A stretch of 6,081 nucleotides of DNA from Planctomycetota bacterium (lineage in GTDB: Bacteria > Planctomycetota > UBA8108 > UBA1146 > JAJFFE01): contig JAGQRC010000249.1 in NCBI GenBank assembly GCA_020425835.1, positions 1-6,081 of the forward strand. Reading direction: 5' to 3'. Shown in pieces: positions 1 to 5,871 of this stretch (positions within the stretch are counted from its first letter, which is position 1; each line of letters starts with the position of its first letter). Below the pieces are notes generated by a model, which was given only the letters and a program-made list of their open reading frames with translations, did not search any database and was not told where the DNA came from. The position numbers were made by a program, and so were the translations under genes.

Positions 1-2127
1 CCCGACTTCGGGGGACGCGTGATCGAGATCGAGTCGCCGCTCGAAGGAAGCAGCGACCACGCCACGCACGTCGCGGGGACGATCGCCGGGAGCGGCGAGA
101 ACAGCCCCATCGTCGGCGGAACGCCAGGGCAGTTCCGGGGCATGGCACCGGCGGCGACGTTGCGCACCTACGGCTACGGGATGCACATCAATCCGCTGTT
201 CGACAACCCCGGCGACCTGATCAACAACATCCGCGGCTCGGCTCCGACGGATGTCGTCAACATGTCCCTCGGCAACAACGTCGTCTCGAACGGCTTCGAC
301 TGCCGACAGCTCGGCGACTACACCAAGACCGCTCGCGTCATCGACGTGATCGTGCTCGGTGAACCCGCAGCGAGCGGTGCGGGCATGGCGCCGGCGATCC
401 CGTTCGTCCAGGCCGTCGGCAACGACAGCGGCGGGAACTGCAACGTCTTCCGCACCGTGCCGTCGCCGGCCACCGCGAAGAACTCGATCACCGTCGGCTC
501 GTTGGTTCCGGGGACGAACTCGCTGTCCGGCTTCTCGAGCCGCGGACCCACCGACGACGGTCGCATCCGCCCCGATCTCGTCGCGACCGGCGGCCACACG
601 TCGACCCTGCCCGGCGACGGCTACGGCTTCAAGACGGGGACGAGCATGGCGTCGCCGGTCGTCACCGGGATCGCCGCGCTCCTGATCGAAGAGTGGCGCT
701 GGCTCTACACGCTCGACCAGACCCTGACCCAGCCCCTCCCACCCCACAAGGTGAAGGCGATCCTGATCCACACCGCGACCGATCTCGGGCTGCCGGGACC
801 GGACTACTCGTTCGGCTGGGGTCGGGTCAACGCCCGGGAAGCGGTCGACCTCGCGCGCGCCAACTACGTCGCGTCGTCGACCAACCCGTTGATCTACGAT
901 GGAGACGTGACCAGCGGCGATACCTTCGTCGCCGAGTTCGAGTCGGATGGAACGGGCGAGCAGAAGTTCACGCTCGTCTGGGACGACGCGGTCTCCTCGA
1001 CCCTGACCGACAACGTCCTCGTCAACGATCTCGATCTCCGCGTGACCGACCCCGACGGCAACGTGCACCTGCCGCTCCGTCCCGATCCCAGCGCGATCAT
1101 GTCCCCGGCGACCGAGGGCGAGGACCACGTCAACAACGTCGAGCAGGTCATCGCCGCTCCCAAGATGGGCGTCTGGATGGTCGAGGTCACCGGGACCCTG
1201 ATCCCGGGCGGAGGATCGCAGCCGTTCACGCTGGTACGCCAGCCGTCGAACGTGATCGCCCCGTGCGAGCAGCGCATTCGCAAGTCGGTCGAGTTGACGC
1301 CTCCGTGGATCGCCGGCGATCGCGACTACTTCGGGAACGTCGAGTTCAACGTGACCGGGTCGCTCGAGGTCCGCAACGGCAACGAGGTCTGGCTCGACTT
1401 CGACGTCGAAGCGTTCGAGGGTGGCGGGGATGGCACGGGAGCGTCCGCGCTCCACGAGTACCTCGTCTACTACGATCCGATGGTCGCGAGCGTCGTGATC
1501 GACTCGTCCACCGTGATCTCGGCGGACAGCTTCACCGCGACGGGGCCTGGTCCGTTCACGACCGACATGGGACCGGGTGGTGTCGCCCAGTCCTTCACCT
1601 ACTTCGGGGACCTCGACGGGAACGAAGCGGGCTTCTACACCCGGGCGCGAATGGTGACCAACCCGATCGAGATCACCTGCACGCCGGCCGTGGTTCCCTC
1701 GGCGAAGCAGATCATCCAGCCCGACCCGGTGCTGCTGACCCCGATGAGCGTCGCGGGCGACCACGACTTCGACGGGAACGGTCCGGACGTCCTGGTCACG
1801 GCGTCCCTGTCGATCGGCGGGGACGACAATCGAAGCCTGATCGCGACCGTCCACATGACCGCGCAGGAGACGGGAGGCGGCGACACCCTGGCTCAGGAGA
1901 CGAAGGACTTCGTCGTGTACACCCACCCGACCCCGCTGGCGAGCATCGACTCCGACACGTTCTCGTCCGCGACCTACATCGACCAGGACTGGCACCCGGA
2001 TCGTCCGGTGCCCAGCGGAAACCTGGTTCGGGAGTTCCGGGTGGTCGGCGACACGAATGGCTCCGAAGCCGGCGTCCTCACACGAGTGGAGGTCGAGTTC
2101 AACCCGATCATCTTCCACGAGCTCTGA
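1..2127 (+). CDS. Secreted subtilisin-like serine protease (peptidase S8, Kp43-like), 5' end missing
   Basis: The frame is open from base 1, so the gene starts upstream; the GTG at 19 is only the first start-like codon in the window and is used here for numbering (702 residues from it). The catalytic His is H14 in HATHVAGT (the usual HGTH has Ala for Gly). The oxyanion Asn is N135 in AVGNDSGG, and the nucleophile is S209 in GTSMASP. The FSSRGPTDDGRIRPDL stretch and the KAILIHTATD...GWGRVNA ending are typical of Kp43-like subtilases. The catalytic Asp (DTG/DSG motif) should lie about ten residues before the window, judging from the PDFGGRV at its edge; signal peptide and propeptide are also outside. 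Residues about 291-408 look like the Kp43-type C-terminal beta-barrel (FTLVWDDA, VNDLDLRV, NNVEQV, GVWMVEV). Residues 416-702 form two related modules (separate entry). It is probably an exported endoprotease; substrate unknown. No partner gene follows on this strand. Confidence 0.95.
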   Translation, partial: PDFGGRVIEIESPLEGSSDHATHVAGTIAGSGENSPIVGGTPGQFRGMAPAATLRTYGYGMHINPLFDNPGDLINNIRGSAPTDVVNMSLGNNVVSNGFDCRQLGDYTKTARVIDVIVLGEPAASGAGMAPAIPFVQAVGNDSGGNCNVFRTVPSPATAKNSITVGSLVPGTNSLSGFSSRGPTDDGRIRPDLVATGGHTSTLPGDGYGFKTGTSMASPVVTGIAALLIEEWRWLYTLDQTLTQPLPPHKVKAILIHTATDLGLPGPDYSFGWGRVNAREAVDLARANYVASSTNPLIYDGDVTSGDTFVAEFESDGTGEQKFTLVWDDAVSSTLTDNVLVNDLDLRVTDPDGNVHLPLRPDPSAIMSPATEGEDHVNNVEQVIAAPKMGVWMVEVTGTLIPGGGSQPFTLVRQPSNVIAPCEQRIRKSVELTPPWIAGDRDYFGNVEFNVTGSLEVRNGNEVWLDFDVEAFEGGGDGTGASALHEYLVYYDPMVASVVIDSSTVISADSFTATGPGPFTTDMGPGGVAQSFTYFGDLDGNEAGFYTRARMVTNPIEITCTPAVVPSAKQIIQPDPVLLTPMSVAGDHDFDGNGPDVLVTASLSIGGDDNRSLIATVHMTAQETGGGDTLAQETKDFVVYTHPTPLASIDSDTFSSATYIDQDWHPDRPVPSGNLVREFRVVGDTNGSEAGVLTRVEVEFNPIIFHEL
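1264..2124 (+). repeat. Two tandem C-terminal modules of about 140 residues in the subtilase
   Basis: Within the protease, residues about 416-554 (nt 1264-1680) and about 562-702 (nt 1702-2124) align by eye in the same order of landmarks. LTPPWIAGDRDYFGN matches LTPMSVAGDHDFDGN, then VTGSLEV matches VTASLSI, EYLVYYDP matches DFVVYTHP, SFTYFGDLDGNEAG matches EFRVVGDTNGSEAG, and the ends TNPIEI and FNPIIF also match. The pattern of alternating hydrophobic residues suggests beta-sandwich folds, and the Asp/Asn/Gly-rich turns could bind calcium; both are inferences. Module 1 is flanked by Cys416 and Cys554, which might form a disulfide; module 2 has no Cys. I do not recognise the module as a named family. 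Likely roles for such appendages are substrate or surface binding. Confidence 0.65.
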
Positions 2128-2208
2128 TCCGAGCGGCGCTGCTCGCCCGGACTCCTGCGAGGTCATGGGTTGGAGGTCGAGCGTCCCTGGTGGGTCTCCG
2201 GGTCGAGG

Positions 2209-2254
2209 TCCTCGTGCTCCGGTCGCGTCCGAAGCGTAGGGACCGCCACGAGGA
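2209..2254 (-). terminator. Candidate stem-loop directly after the GNAT-nitrilase stop codon
   Basis: A perfect 8-bp inverted repeat (TCCTCGTG at 2209-2216, CACGAGGA at 2247-2254) begins at the base after the minus-strand stop codon at 2255-2257. Inside it a second 5-bp pairing (CGGTC 2220-2224 with GACCG 2241-2245) can stack across a small internal loop. There is no T-tract on either strand, so it is not a textbook intrinsic terminator; it could still end or protect the transcript. It also lies 81 bases beyond the subtilase stop, so it could serve both convergent genes. The rest of the 127-bp gap shows only a weaker 5-bp hairpin (CGAGC/GCTCG) just after the subtilase stop. Confidence 0.35.
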
Positions 2255-3835
2255 TCAGGCCGACGTCTCGGCCTCTCCGTTCGGACCGATCCAGTCCACG
2301 CGGTAGAGGTCGAGGCGTCGGTCGCGTCCGTTTCGAACGCCGCCCTCCTCGCGGAGCGCGAGCAGCTTGTCGAGGTCGAGGTCGGCGATCAGCGTCATCT
2401 CGGTGTTCGGCGTCGTCTCGGCGAGGATCGCGTCGTGCGGGAACTGGAAGTCGGCGGGTGTGAAGACCGCGGACTGGGCGTACTGGATCTCGGCGTTCTC
2501 GACCTTCGGCAGGTTGCCGACGCTTCCCGCGATCGCCACGTAGCACTCGTTCTCCACGGCGCGCGCCTGCGCGCAGTGTCGGACGCGGATGTACCCGTTG
2601 CGCGTGTCGGTCCAGAACGGCACGAACAGAAGGTCGATGCCGCGGTCCCGCAGGATCCTCGGCAGCTCGGGGAACTCCACGTCGTAGCAGATCAGGATGC
2701 CGACGGTGCCGACATCCGTCTCGAACGCCTCGAGCCGGTTCCCACCACTCAGCCCCCAGAAGGAACGCTCGTCGGGCGTGATGTGGATCTTCTCCTGCGA
2801 GGCCCAGGTGCCGTCCCGCCGCAGGAGAAAGGCGACGTTGCGGAGCGCGTGGCCGTCGTAGACCGGCATGCTCCCGCCGACGATGTTGATGTTGTAGCTG
2901 ACCGCGAGTTGGAGGAGGCGACTCCGGATCTCCTCGGTGAAACCGGCGAGCTGGCGCATCGCCTCCGGCGGTTTCGACTGGTCGAAGTGGCCGAGGAGCG
3001 GAACGTTGAAGAGCTCCGGAAAGAGCGCGAAGTCCGCGTTGTAGGCGGCGAGGGCATCGACGAAGAACTCGCACTGGTCGAGGAACTCATCGACCGACTC
3101 GGTCGGCCGCATCTGCCACTGCACCGCGCCGAGCCGGATCACCCGCTTGTGCGTCGTGATCAGCGGTTCCTCGGTGGGTCCCTCGTAGTAGATGTTCACC
3201 CACTCCAGCAACACGGCGCAGGAGCGCGACGCGCGATCCTCCGGGTTGTAGCCGACGAGCACGCGTCGGATCTGGAACTCGTTCGCGAGCTGGAACGAGA
3301 GGATCGGATCGAACAGCTCCCGCCCTCGCACCTGCTCGACGTACTCCTGCGGGGAGAGCTCCTCGGAGTGATGCTGATAGCCCGGTACCCGTCCACCGAC
3401 AATGATGCCCCGGAGGTTCAGCTGGCGGACGAGTTCCTTGCGCGCATCGTACATGCGCCGTCCGAGCCGCAGGTTCCGGTGATCGGGCGAGACGAACATG
3501 TCGATCCCGTAGAGCGCATCCCCCTTGGGGTCGTGGTTCTCGAAGGTCCCCCGCGCGGTCACCTTGTCATAGGTGTGATGTCGCGTGTAGGTCGAGTGGT
3601 CGACGATGATGCTGATCGATGCGGCGATGACCCTGCCCCCGAGCTCGATGCCGATCTGCCCGTCGGGGAACCGCGCGAGCTGCGCCTCGTACTCCTCGCG
3701 CTCCCACGGCCCCATGGTCGGATAGACCTCCTCCATGAGCTGGCGAACATCGGGATAGTCCCCGGAACGCAGGTTTCGGAGACTGAGCGGCTCGTTGCCG
3801 TCGATCGGTGGGTCGGAGTCATCGGCTGGGGACAC
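2255..3835 (-). CDS. GNAT acetyltransferase / carbon-nitrogen hydrolase (nitrilase superfamily) fusion protein
   Basis: The 526-residue protein joins two enzymes. Residues about 17-217 form a GNAT (RimI-like) acetyl-CoA-dependent N-acyltransferase domain with the motif A region YGIDMFVSPDHRNLRLGRRMYDA split over 109-131. The pyrophosphate loop is RNLRLG (120-125) where RxxGxG/A is usual, so its first Gly is replaced by Arg. Residues about 232-515 form a nitrilase-superfamily amidase with the Glu-Lys-Cys triad visible: E274 (FPELF), K349 (QEKIHIT) and C383 (LICYDVEFPE). This domain order matches nitrilase class 12 (RimI-fused type), and the length is normal for it. The fusion is widespread but its substrates are not known to me. 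No signal peptide is seen, so it should be cytoplasmic. The GTG start at 3835 is chosen because GAGAGGAG sits five bases upstream and the next in-frame ATG (M34) would cut into the GNAT fold. It appears to be transcribed alone. Confidence 0.93.
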   Translation of the reverse strand: MSPADDSDPPIDGNEPLSLRNLRSGDYPDVRQLMEEVYPTMGPWEREEYEAQLARFPDGQIGIELGGRVIAASISIIVDHSTYTRHHTYDKVTARGTFENHDPKGDALYGIDMFVSPDHRNLRLGRRMYDARKELVRQLNLRGIIVGGRVPGYQHHSEELSPQEYVEQVRGRELFDPILSFQLANEFQIRRVLVGYNPEDRASRSCAVLLEWVNIYYEGPTEEPLITTHKRVIRLGAVQWQMRPTESVDEFLDQCEFFVDALAAYNADFALFPELFNVPLLGHFDQSKPPEAMRQLAGFTEEIRSRLLQLAVSYNINIVGGSMPVYDGHALRNVAFLLRRDGTWASQEKIHITPDERSFWGLSGGNRLEAFETDVGTVGILICYDVEFPELPRILRDRGIDLLFVPFWTDTRNGYIRVRHCAQARAVENECYVAIAGSVGNLPKVENAEIQYAQSAVFTPADFQFPHDAILAETTPNTEMTLIADLDLDKLLALREEGGVRNGRDRRLDLYRVDWIGPNGEAETSA

Positions 3836-3839
3836 AGGG

Positions 3840-3860
3840 GCTCCTCTCGGGTCGAGGAGC
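3840..3860 (-). promoter_or_regulatory. Hairpin covering the ribosome-binding site of the GNAT-nitrilase gene
   Basis: On the minus strand, GCTCCTC (3860-3854) can pair perfectly with GAGGAGC (3846-3840) across a 7-base loop. The second arm is the Shine-Dalgarno sequence itself (GAGAGGAG, five bases before the GTG start at 3835). The first arm, CTCCTC, resembles the anti-Shine-Dalgarno end of 16S rRNA. If the transcript starts upstream of 3860, the site would be folded away and translation would be low or conditional. If it starts near 3851, as the weak promoter candidate predicts, the first arm would not be in the RNA. Confidence 0.45.
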
Positions 3861-3887
3861 TTAGCGGGGACGGCGCCGATGAACCAA
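3858..3887 (-). promoter_or_regulatory. Weak sigma-70-like promoter candidate for the GNAT-nitrilase gene
   Basis: Reading the minus strand, TTGGTT (3887-3882) is followed after 18 bases by TAAGCT (3863-3858). Each hexamer matches only three of six consensus positions (TTGACA, TATAAT). The spacing is good and the position, just before the ribosome-binding site, is plausible. It would give a very short leader of about 15 bases. Confidence 0.2.
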
Positions 3888-4072
3888 GGGGATCACGGGA
3901 AGGCGACGGACCCGATCGTGTCCCGGGGTGACCGGGTCGGTCGATGGCGTTCGGCGACCCGCCCGTCATCGCTCGCCCATCGCCACTGGAGTCGCACCTC
4001 CGGCACCGCTAGCATGACGACGCGACCACGGCCGCGCCGACGACCGACGCCTCGAGTCCCCGGAGGTCTTCC

Positions 4073-4426
4073 GTGAACCGCTCGACCGCTCTCGTCATCG
4101 CATGGATCGCGCTGCTCTCCGGGTGTGCTCCGCCGGAACGTTGGTCGATCGGCTTCCCGACCACGTCGGCGCTCTGGGAATCCGCCGAGACGCTGCGCAC
4201 CGATCGGCTCGTGACGGAGATCGAGCCGGCGACCGAGCTCGGGGAGGCGCGGCTGATCCAGCGAACGGTTCCGGCTCCGCTCGGCGCCCGCTTCCTCGGG
4301 GGCAGTCTCTACGCGCTGACCCCGATCACTTTGACCGTCGACCTCGCGTACGACGTCGCCGCCCTCGCGCTGCTGATACCGTTGGGGACGTTCCTCGATG
4401 TCGGTGAGCGCATCGCGCGTTGGTGA
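4073..4426 (+). CDS. Small predicted lipoprotein of unknown function
   Basis: The protein has 117 residues. The GTG start is supported by a strong ribosome-binding site, GGAGG at 4062-4066, six bases upstream. The N-terminus is a typical type II signal peptide: MNR, a hydrophobic core (about 5-15), then the lipobox L15-S16-G17-C18, so Cys18 should be lipidated after cleavage. Residue +2 is Ala, which by the rules for proteobacteria would favour the outer membrane. The mature part is short, with a central charged segment (36-64) and a mostly hydrophobic segment at about 78-110 that may associate with the membrane. The latter loosely recalls small lipoproteins of the YceK kind, but I cannot support that assignment. 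The gene stands alone between a divergent and a convergent neighbour, so context gives no function. Confidence 0.75.
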   Translation: MNRSTALVIAWIALLSGCAPPERWSIGFPTTSALWESAETLRTDRLVTEIEPATELGEARLIQRTVPAPLGARFLGGSLYALTPITLTVDLAYDVAALALLIPLGTFLDVGERIARW

Positions 4427-4442
4427 AGGCGGGTGACCGGAC

Positions 4443-4468
4443 TCCCGCGCCACCGGAGTGACGCGGGA
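4443..4468. terminator. Hairpin between convergent genes, probable two-way terminator
   Basis: TCCCGCG (4443-4449) pairs perfectly with CGCGGGA (4462-4468). After one C/A mismatch the stem continues as CAC (4451-4453) with GTG (4458-4460), closing on the four-base loop CGGA. It lies 16 bases past the lipoprotein stop and 10 bases past the stop of the minus-strand operon, which is where a shared terminator is expected. A T-tract is lacking on both strands (only TT follows on the plus strand). A competing weaker hairpin, GCGGG (4429-4433) with CCCGC (4444-4448), uses the same left arm. Confidence 0.5.
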
Positions 4469-4478
4469 TTCGGCTCGC

Positions 4479-5405
4479 TCAACGAGAGACGCGGACGACC
4501 AGGAGCAGAGGCGGTGTGGTCTCGTTGCCGGTCGGCGCGAGACCGAGGACGACGAGCTTCCCGACCGTCGCCTTGACCGACGTCCGCAGATCCAACGACG
4601 TCTCGCTCTCGGAGTCCGGCGCCTTCATCCCGACCGCGCACTCGAGGTCGACGATCGCGTTCGAAGCGCCCTGTGTGAGGCGCACGGTTCCCGAGACGAC
4701 GAATCTCTGGAGCCGCGGCGTGTTGAAGGTCTGCGCGAGCTGGAACGATCGACCGTCGATGGTGGTCACCGCGGCGTGGCTGAAGACGCCGTGATGGCTC
4801 AGACCCATCTTCTGCAGCTCACTCGCGAGCGGGGCGAGTTCCGGACTGGAGTCGACGGGTGCGCTCGCGCCGTCCGCGAGGATCCAACAGTCGAGCTTGG
4901 CCGATTCGGAGTCGACATCGATCGCAGCGATGATCTGACCGAGGGACTCGAGCTCCTCCGCCGACGCTCGAACGATCAACGTGTTGGTGTGGGCGTTGAT
5001 CGCGTAGTCCGCGTTCTTTCCGAGCACCATCCCGACGATCGGTCGAATCTCCTCGGGGGAGCGGTAGCGCAGTTGGATCACGTGCGTCCCCGCGCCGGTC
5101 GGCTGCGTCGCGGGCTCATCGAGCCTGCCGACCAACCCCATGACCTCGTTCCAATCGCTCTCTGTTGCGCCCGAGACGATCAGCGAGTTGGTTCTCGGGT
5201 CGGAGTAGGCCCGAGGCGGATTGCGGCGTCCCACCATCATCGTCACGTTCAGAATGTCGGCGATCTCATCGGCCTTGGTGTACCGCAGCGCGATGACCCG
5301 GACCTTCTCCACGCCGCTCGGGTCCGCTTCTTGTGCGGCGGCGGGCGTGGCGCACACCGCTGCGAGAGCGGTCGCGGTCATCAGGGTCCAGAGGAAGAGT
5401 TTCAT
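4479..5405 (-). CDS. Exported protein with two secretin N-domain (NolW-like) repeats, third gene of the sigma operon
   Basis: The ATG at 5405 gives 308 residues. It is preferred over an in-frame start at 5462 because it begins a clear signal peptide (MKLFLWTLM..., cleavage likely after A24 in ATPAAA-QEAD) and AAGGA lies seven bases upstream, while the longer form would put 19 polar residues in front. Residues about 34-96 and 107-165 are two secretin short-domain repeats: VRVIALRYTKADEIADIL...DPRTNSLIVSGA and HVIQLRYRSPEEIRPIV...HTNTLIVRAS. Secretins use such domains to assemble periplasmic rings. The remaining part (about 168-308) is far too short for a full secretin channel. Its end (LRTSVKATVGKLVVLGLAP, then PLLLVVRV) recalls the closing strands of secretins, but this is a guess. 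It follows the anti-sigma stop by one base, so translation is probably coupled. It is likely periplasmic; the function is unknown. Confidence 0.85.
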   Translation of the reverse strand: MKLFLWTLMTATALAAVCATPAAAQEADPSGVEKVRVIALRYTKADEIADILNVTMMVGRRNPPRAYSDPRTNSLIVSGATESDWNEVMGLVGRLDEPATQPTGAGTHVIQLRYRSPEEIRPIVGMVLGKNADYAINAHTNTLIVRASAEELESLGQIIAAIDVDSESAKLDCWILADGASAPVDSSPELAPLASELQKMGLSHHGVFSHAAVTTIDGRSFQLAQTFNTPRLQRFVVSGTVRLTQGASNAIVDLECAVGMKAPDSESETSLDLRTSVKATVGKLVVLGLAPTGNETTPPLLLVVRVSR

Positions 5406-5406
5406 C

Positions 5407-5871
5407 TCAGAGTCCTTCCGAGCGGGTGGTTTCCTTTTGGTAGAGCCAGACGAAGCTGACATCGGGTTCGGTGGTCTCGACCGTCACCGCGAGCAGACCG
5501 GGATCGATCGACAGCACTTCGGCGACGGAGGACGTTGCCGGGTCGGACGGCTCGTCGGAGGTCTCGGTCGCGACGATCCACGCCGTGACCCCGATCAGGA
5601 GCGCCGCGGCGATCGCGAAGAGCCACTCCCTGCCGCCCAGGCGACGAGCCGTCGAGACATCGAGGGGCAGCGAGCGCGGCGCGAGTGGTCTCCGTGGGGT
5701 CTCGCCGAGCTCCAACAGGAGCGCATCGATACTCCTCCATTCGTCGCGCACGGAGGCGCACGACGCACACTCGGCGAGGTGCCGCTCGAGCGCCTCGGAC
5801 TCGGCGTCGGTCCGTCGTCCGTCCTCGTCGCGGGCAAGAGCTTCGCGCGCGCTCCGGCAGTCGAGGTTCAT
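5407..5871 (-). CDS. Membrane-anchored zinc-finger anti-sigma factor
   Basis: The protein has 154 residues. The N-terminal cytoplasmic domain carries the ZAS-type zinc motif: C5, then H31-x3-C35-x2-C38 (ERHLAECASC), the fold that holds ECF sigma factors inactive. One transmembrane helix spans about 83-101 (WLFAIAAALLIGVTAWIVA), leaving a periplasmic tail of about 50 residues ending in VSFVWLYQKE. The ATG at 5871 is chosen because it overlaps the sigma factor stop as ATGA and has GGAGG ten bases upstream. An ATG at 5880 would sit one base from that same GGAGG and is less likely. The pairing with the upstream sigma gene implies that it binds that sigma factor at the membrane and releases it on an envelope signal; the signal and any protease involved are not shown by the sequence. 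Confidence 0.9.
   Translation of the reverse strand: MNLDCRSAREALARDEDGRRTDAESEALERHLAECASCASVRDEWRSIDALLLELGETPRRPLAPRSLPLDVSTARRLGGREWLFAIAAALLIGVTAWIVATETSDEPSDPATSSVAEVLSIDPGLLAVTVETTEPDVSFVWLYQKETTRSEGL

Larger units (their letters stand above)
3836..4072. other. Divergent intergenic region between the GNAT-nitrilase and lipoprotein genes
   Basis: This 237-bp stretch should contain the promoters and 5' leaders of both flanking genes. It holds the ribosome-binding-site hairpin (3840-3860) and three exact copies of the heptamer CGGGTCG or its complement (3848-3854, 3933-3939, 3955-3961), plus a near copy at 3908-3914. The pairs 3909-3914/3933-3938 and 3933-3939/3955-3961 form short, mutually exclusive inverted repeats. 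I see no convincing sigma-70 promoter for the plus-strand gene; TAGCAT at 4010-4015 is the only -10-like hexamer noticed and has no good -35. No open frame here has coding character beyond shadows. Confidence 0.6.

Noticed and set aside
2128..2170. Short hairpin CGAGC/GCTCG after the subtilase stop as a terminator
   Set aside because: Only five base pairs and no T-tract; such pairings are expected by chance at this GC content.
693..2306. Long open frame (537 codons) in another plus-strand frame within the subtilase
   Set aside because: It is dominated by Arg, Pro, Gly and Asp without domain motifs; the overlapping frame carries the protease active site and the C-terminal domains.
2435..3931. 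Long plus-strand open frame (498 codons) opposite the GNAT-nitrilase gene
   Set aside because: The translation is rich in Arg, Asp, Val and Leu with no recognisable motif, and it lies opposite a gene with intact catalytic residues. High GC removes stop codons from the antisense frame.
5352..5363. Possible lipobox (AAVC) in the secretin-like protein signal peptide
   Set aside because: The residue before Cys is Val rather than Gly, Ala or Ser, and a good ordinary cleavage site (AAA-QE) follows a few residues later.
4458..5459. Long plus-strand open frame (333 codons) opposite the secretin-like gene
   Set aside because: Arg/Asp-rich shadow of the real minus-strand gene, which has a signal peptide, paired domain repeats and a coupled start.
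5406..5462. In-frame upstream start for the secretin-like protein at 5462
   Set aside because: It would lie inside the anti-sigma gene, add 19 polar residues before the signal peptide, and ignore the well-placed AAGGA before the ATG at 5405.
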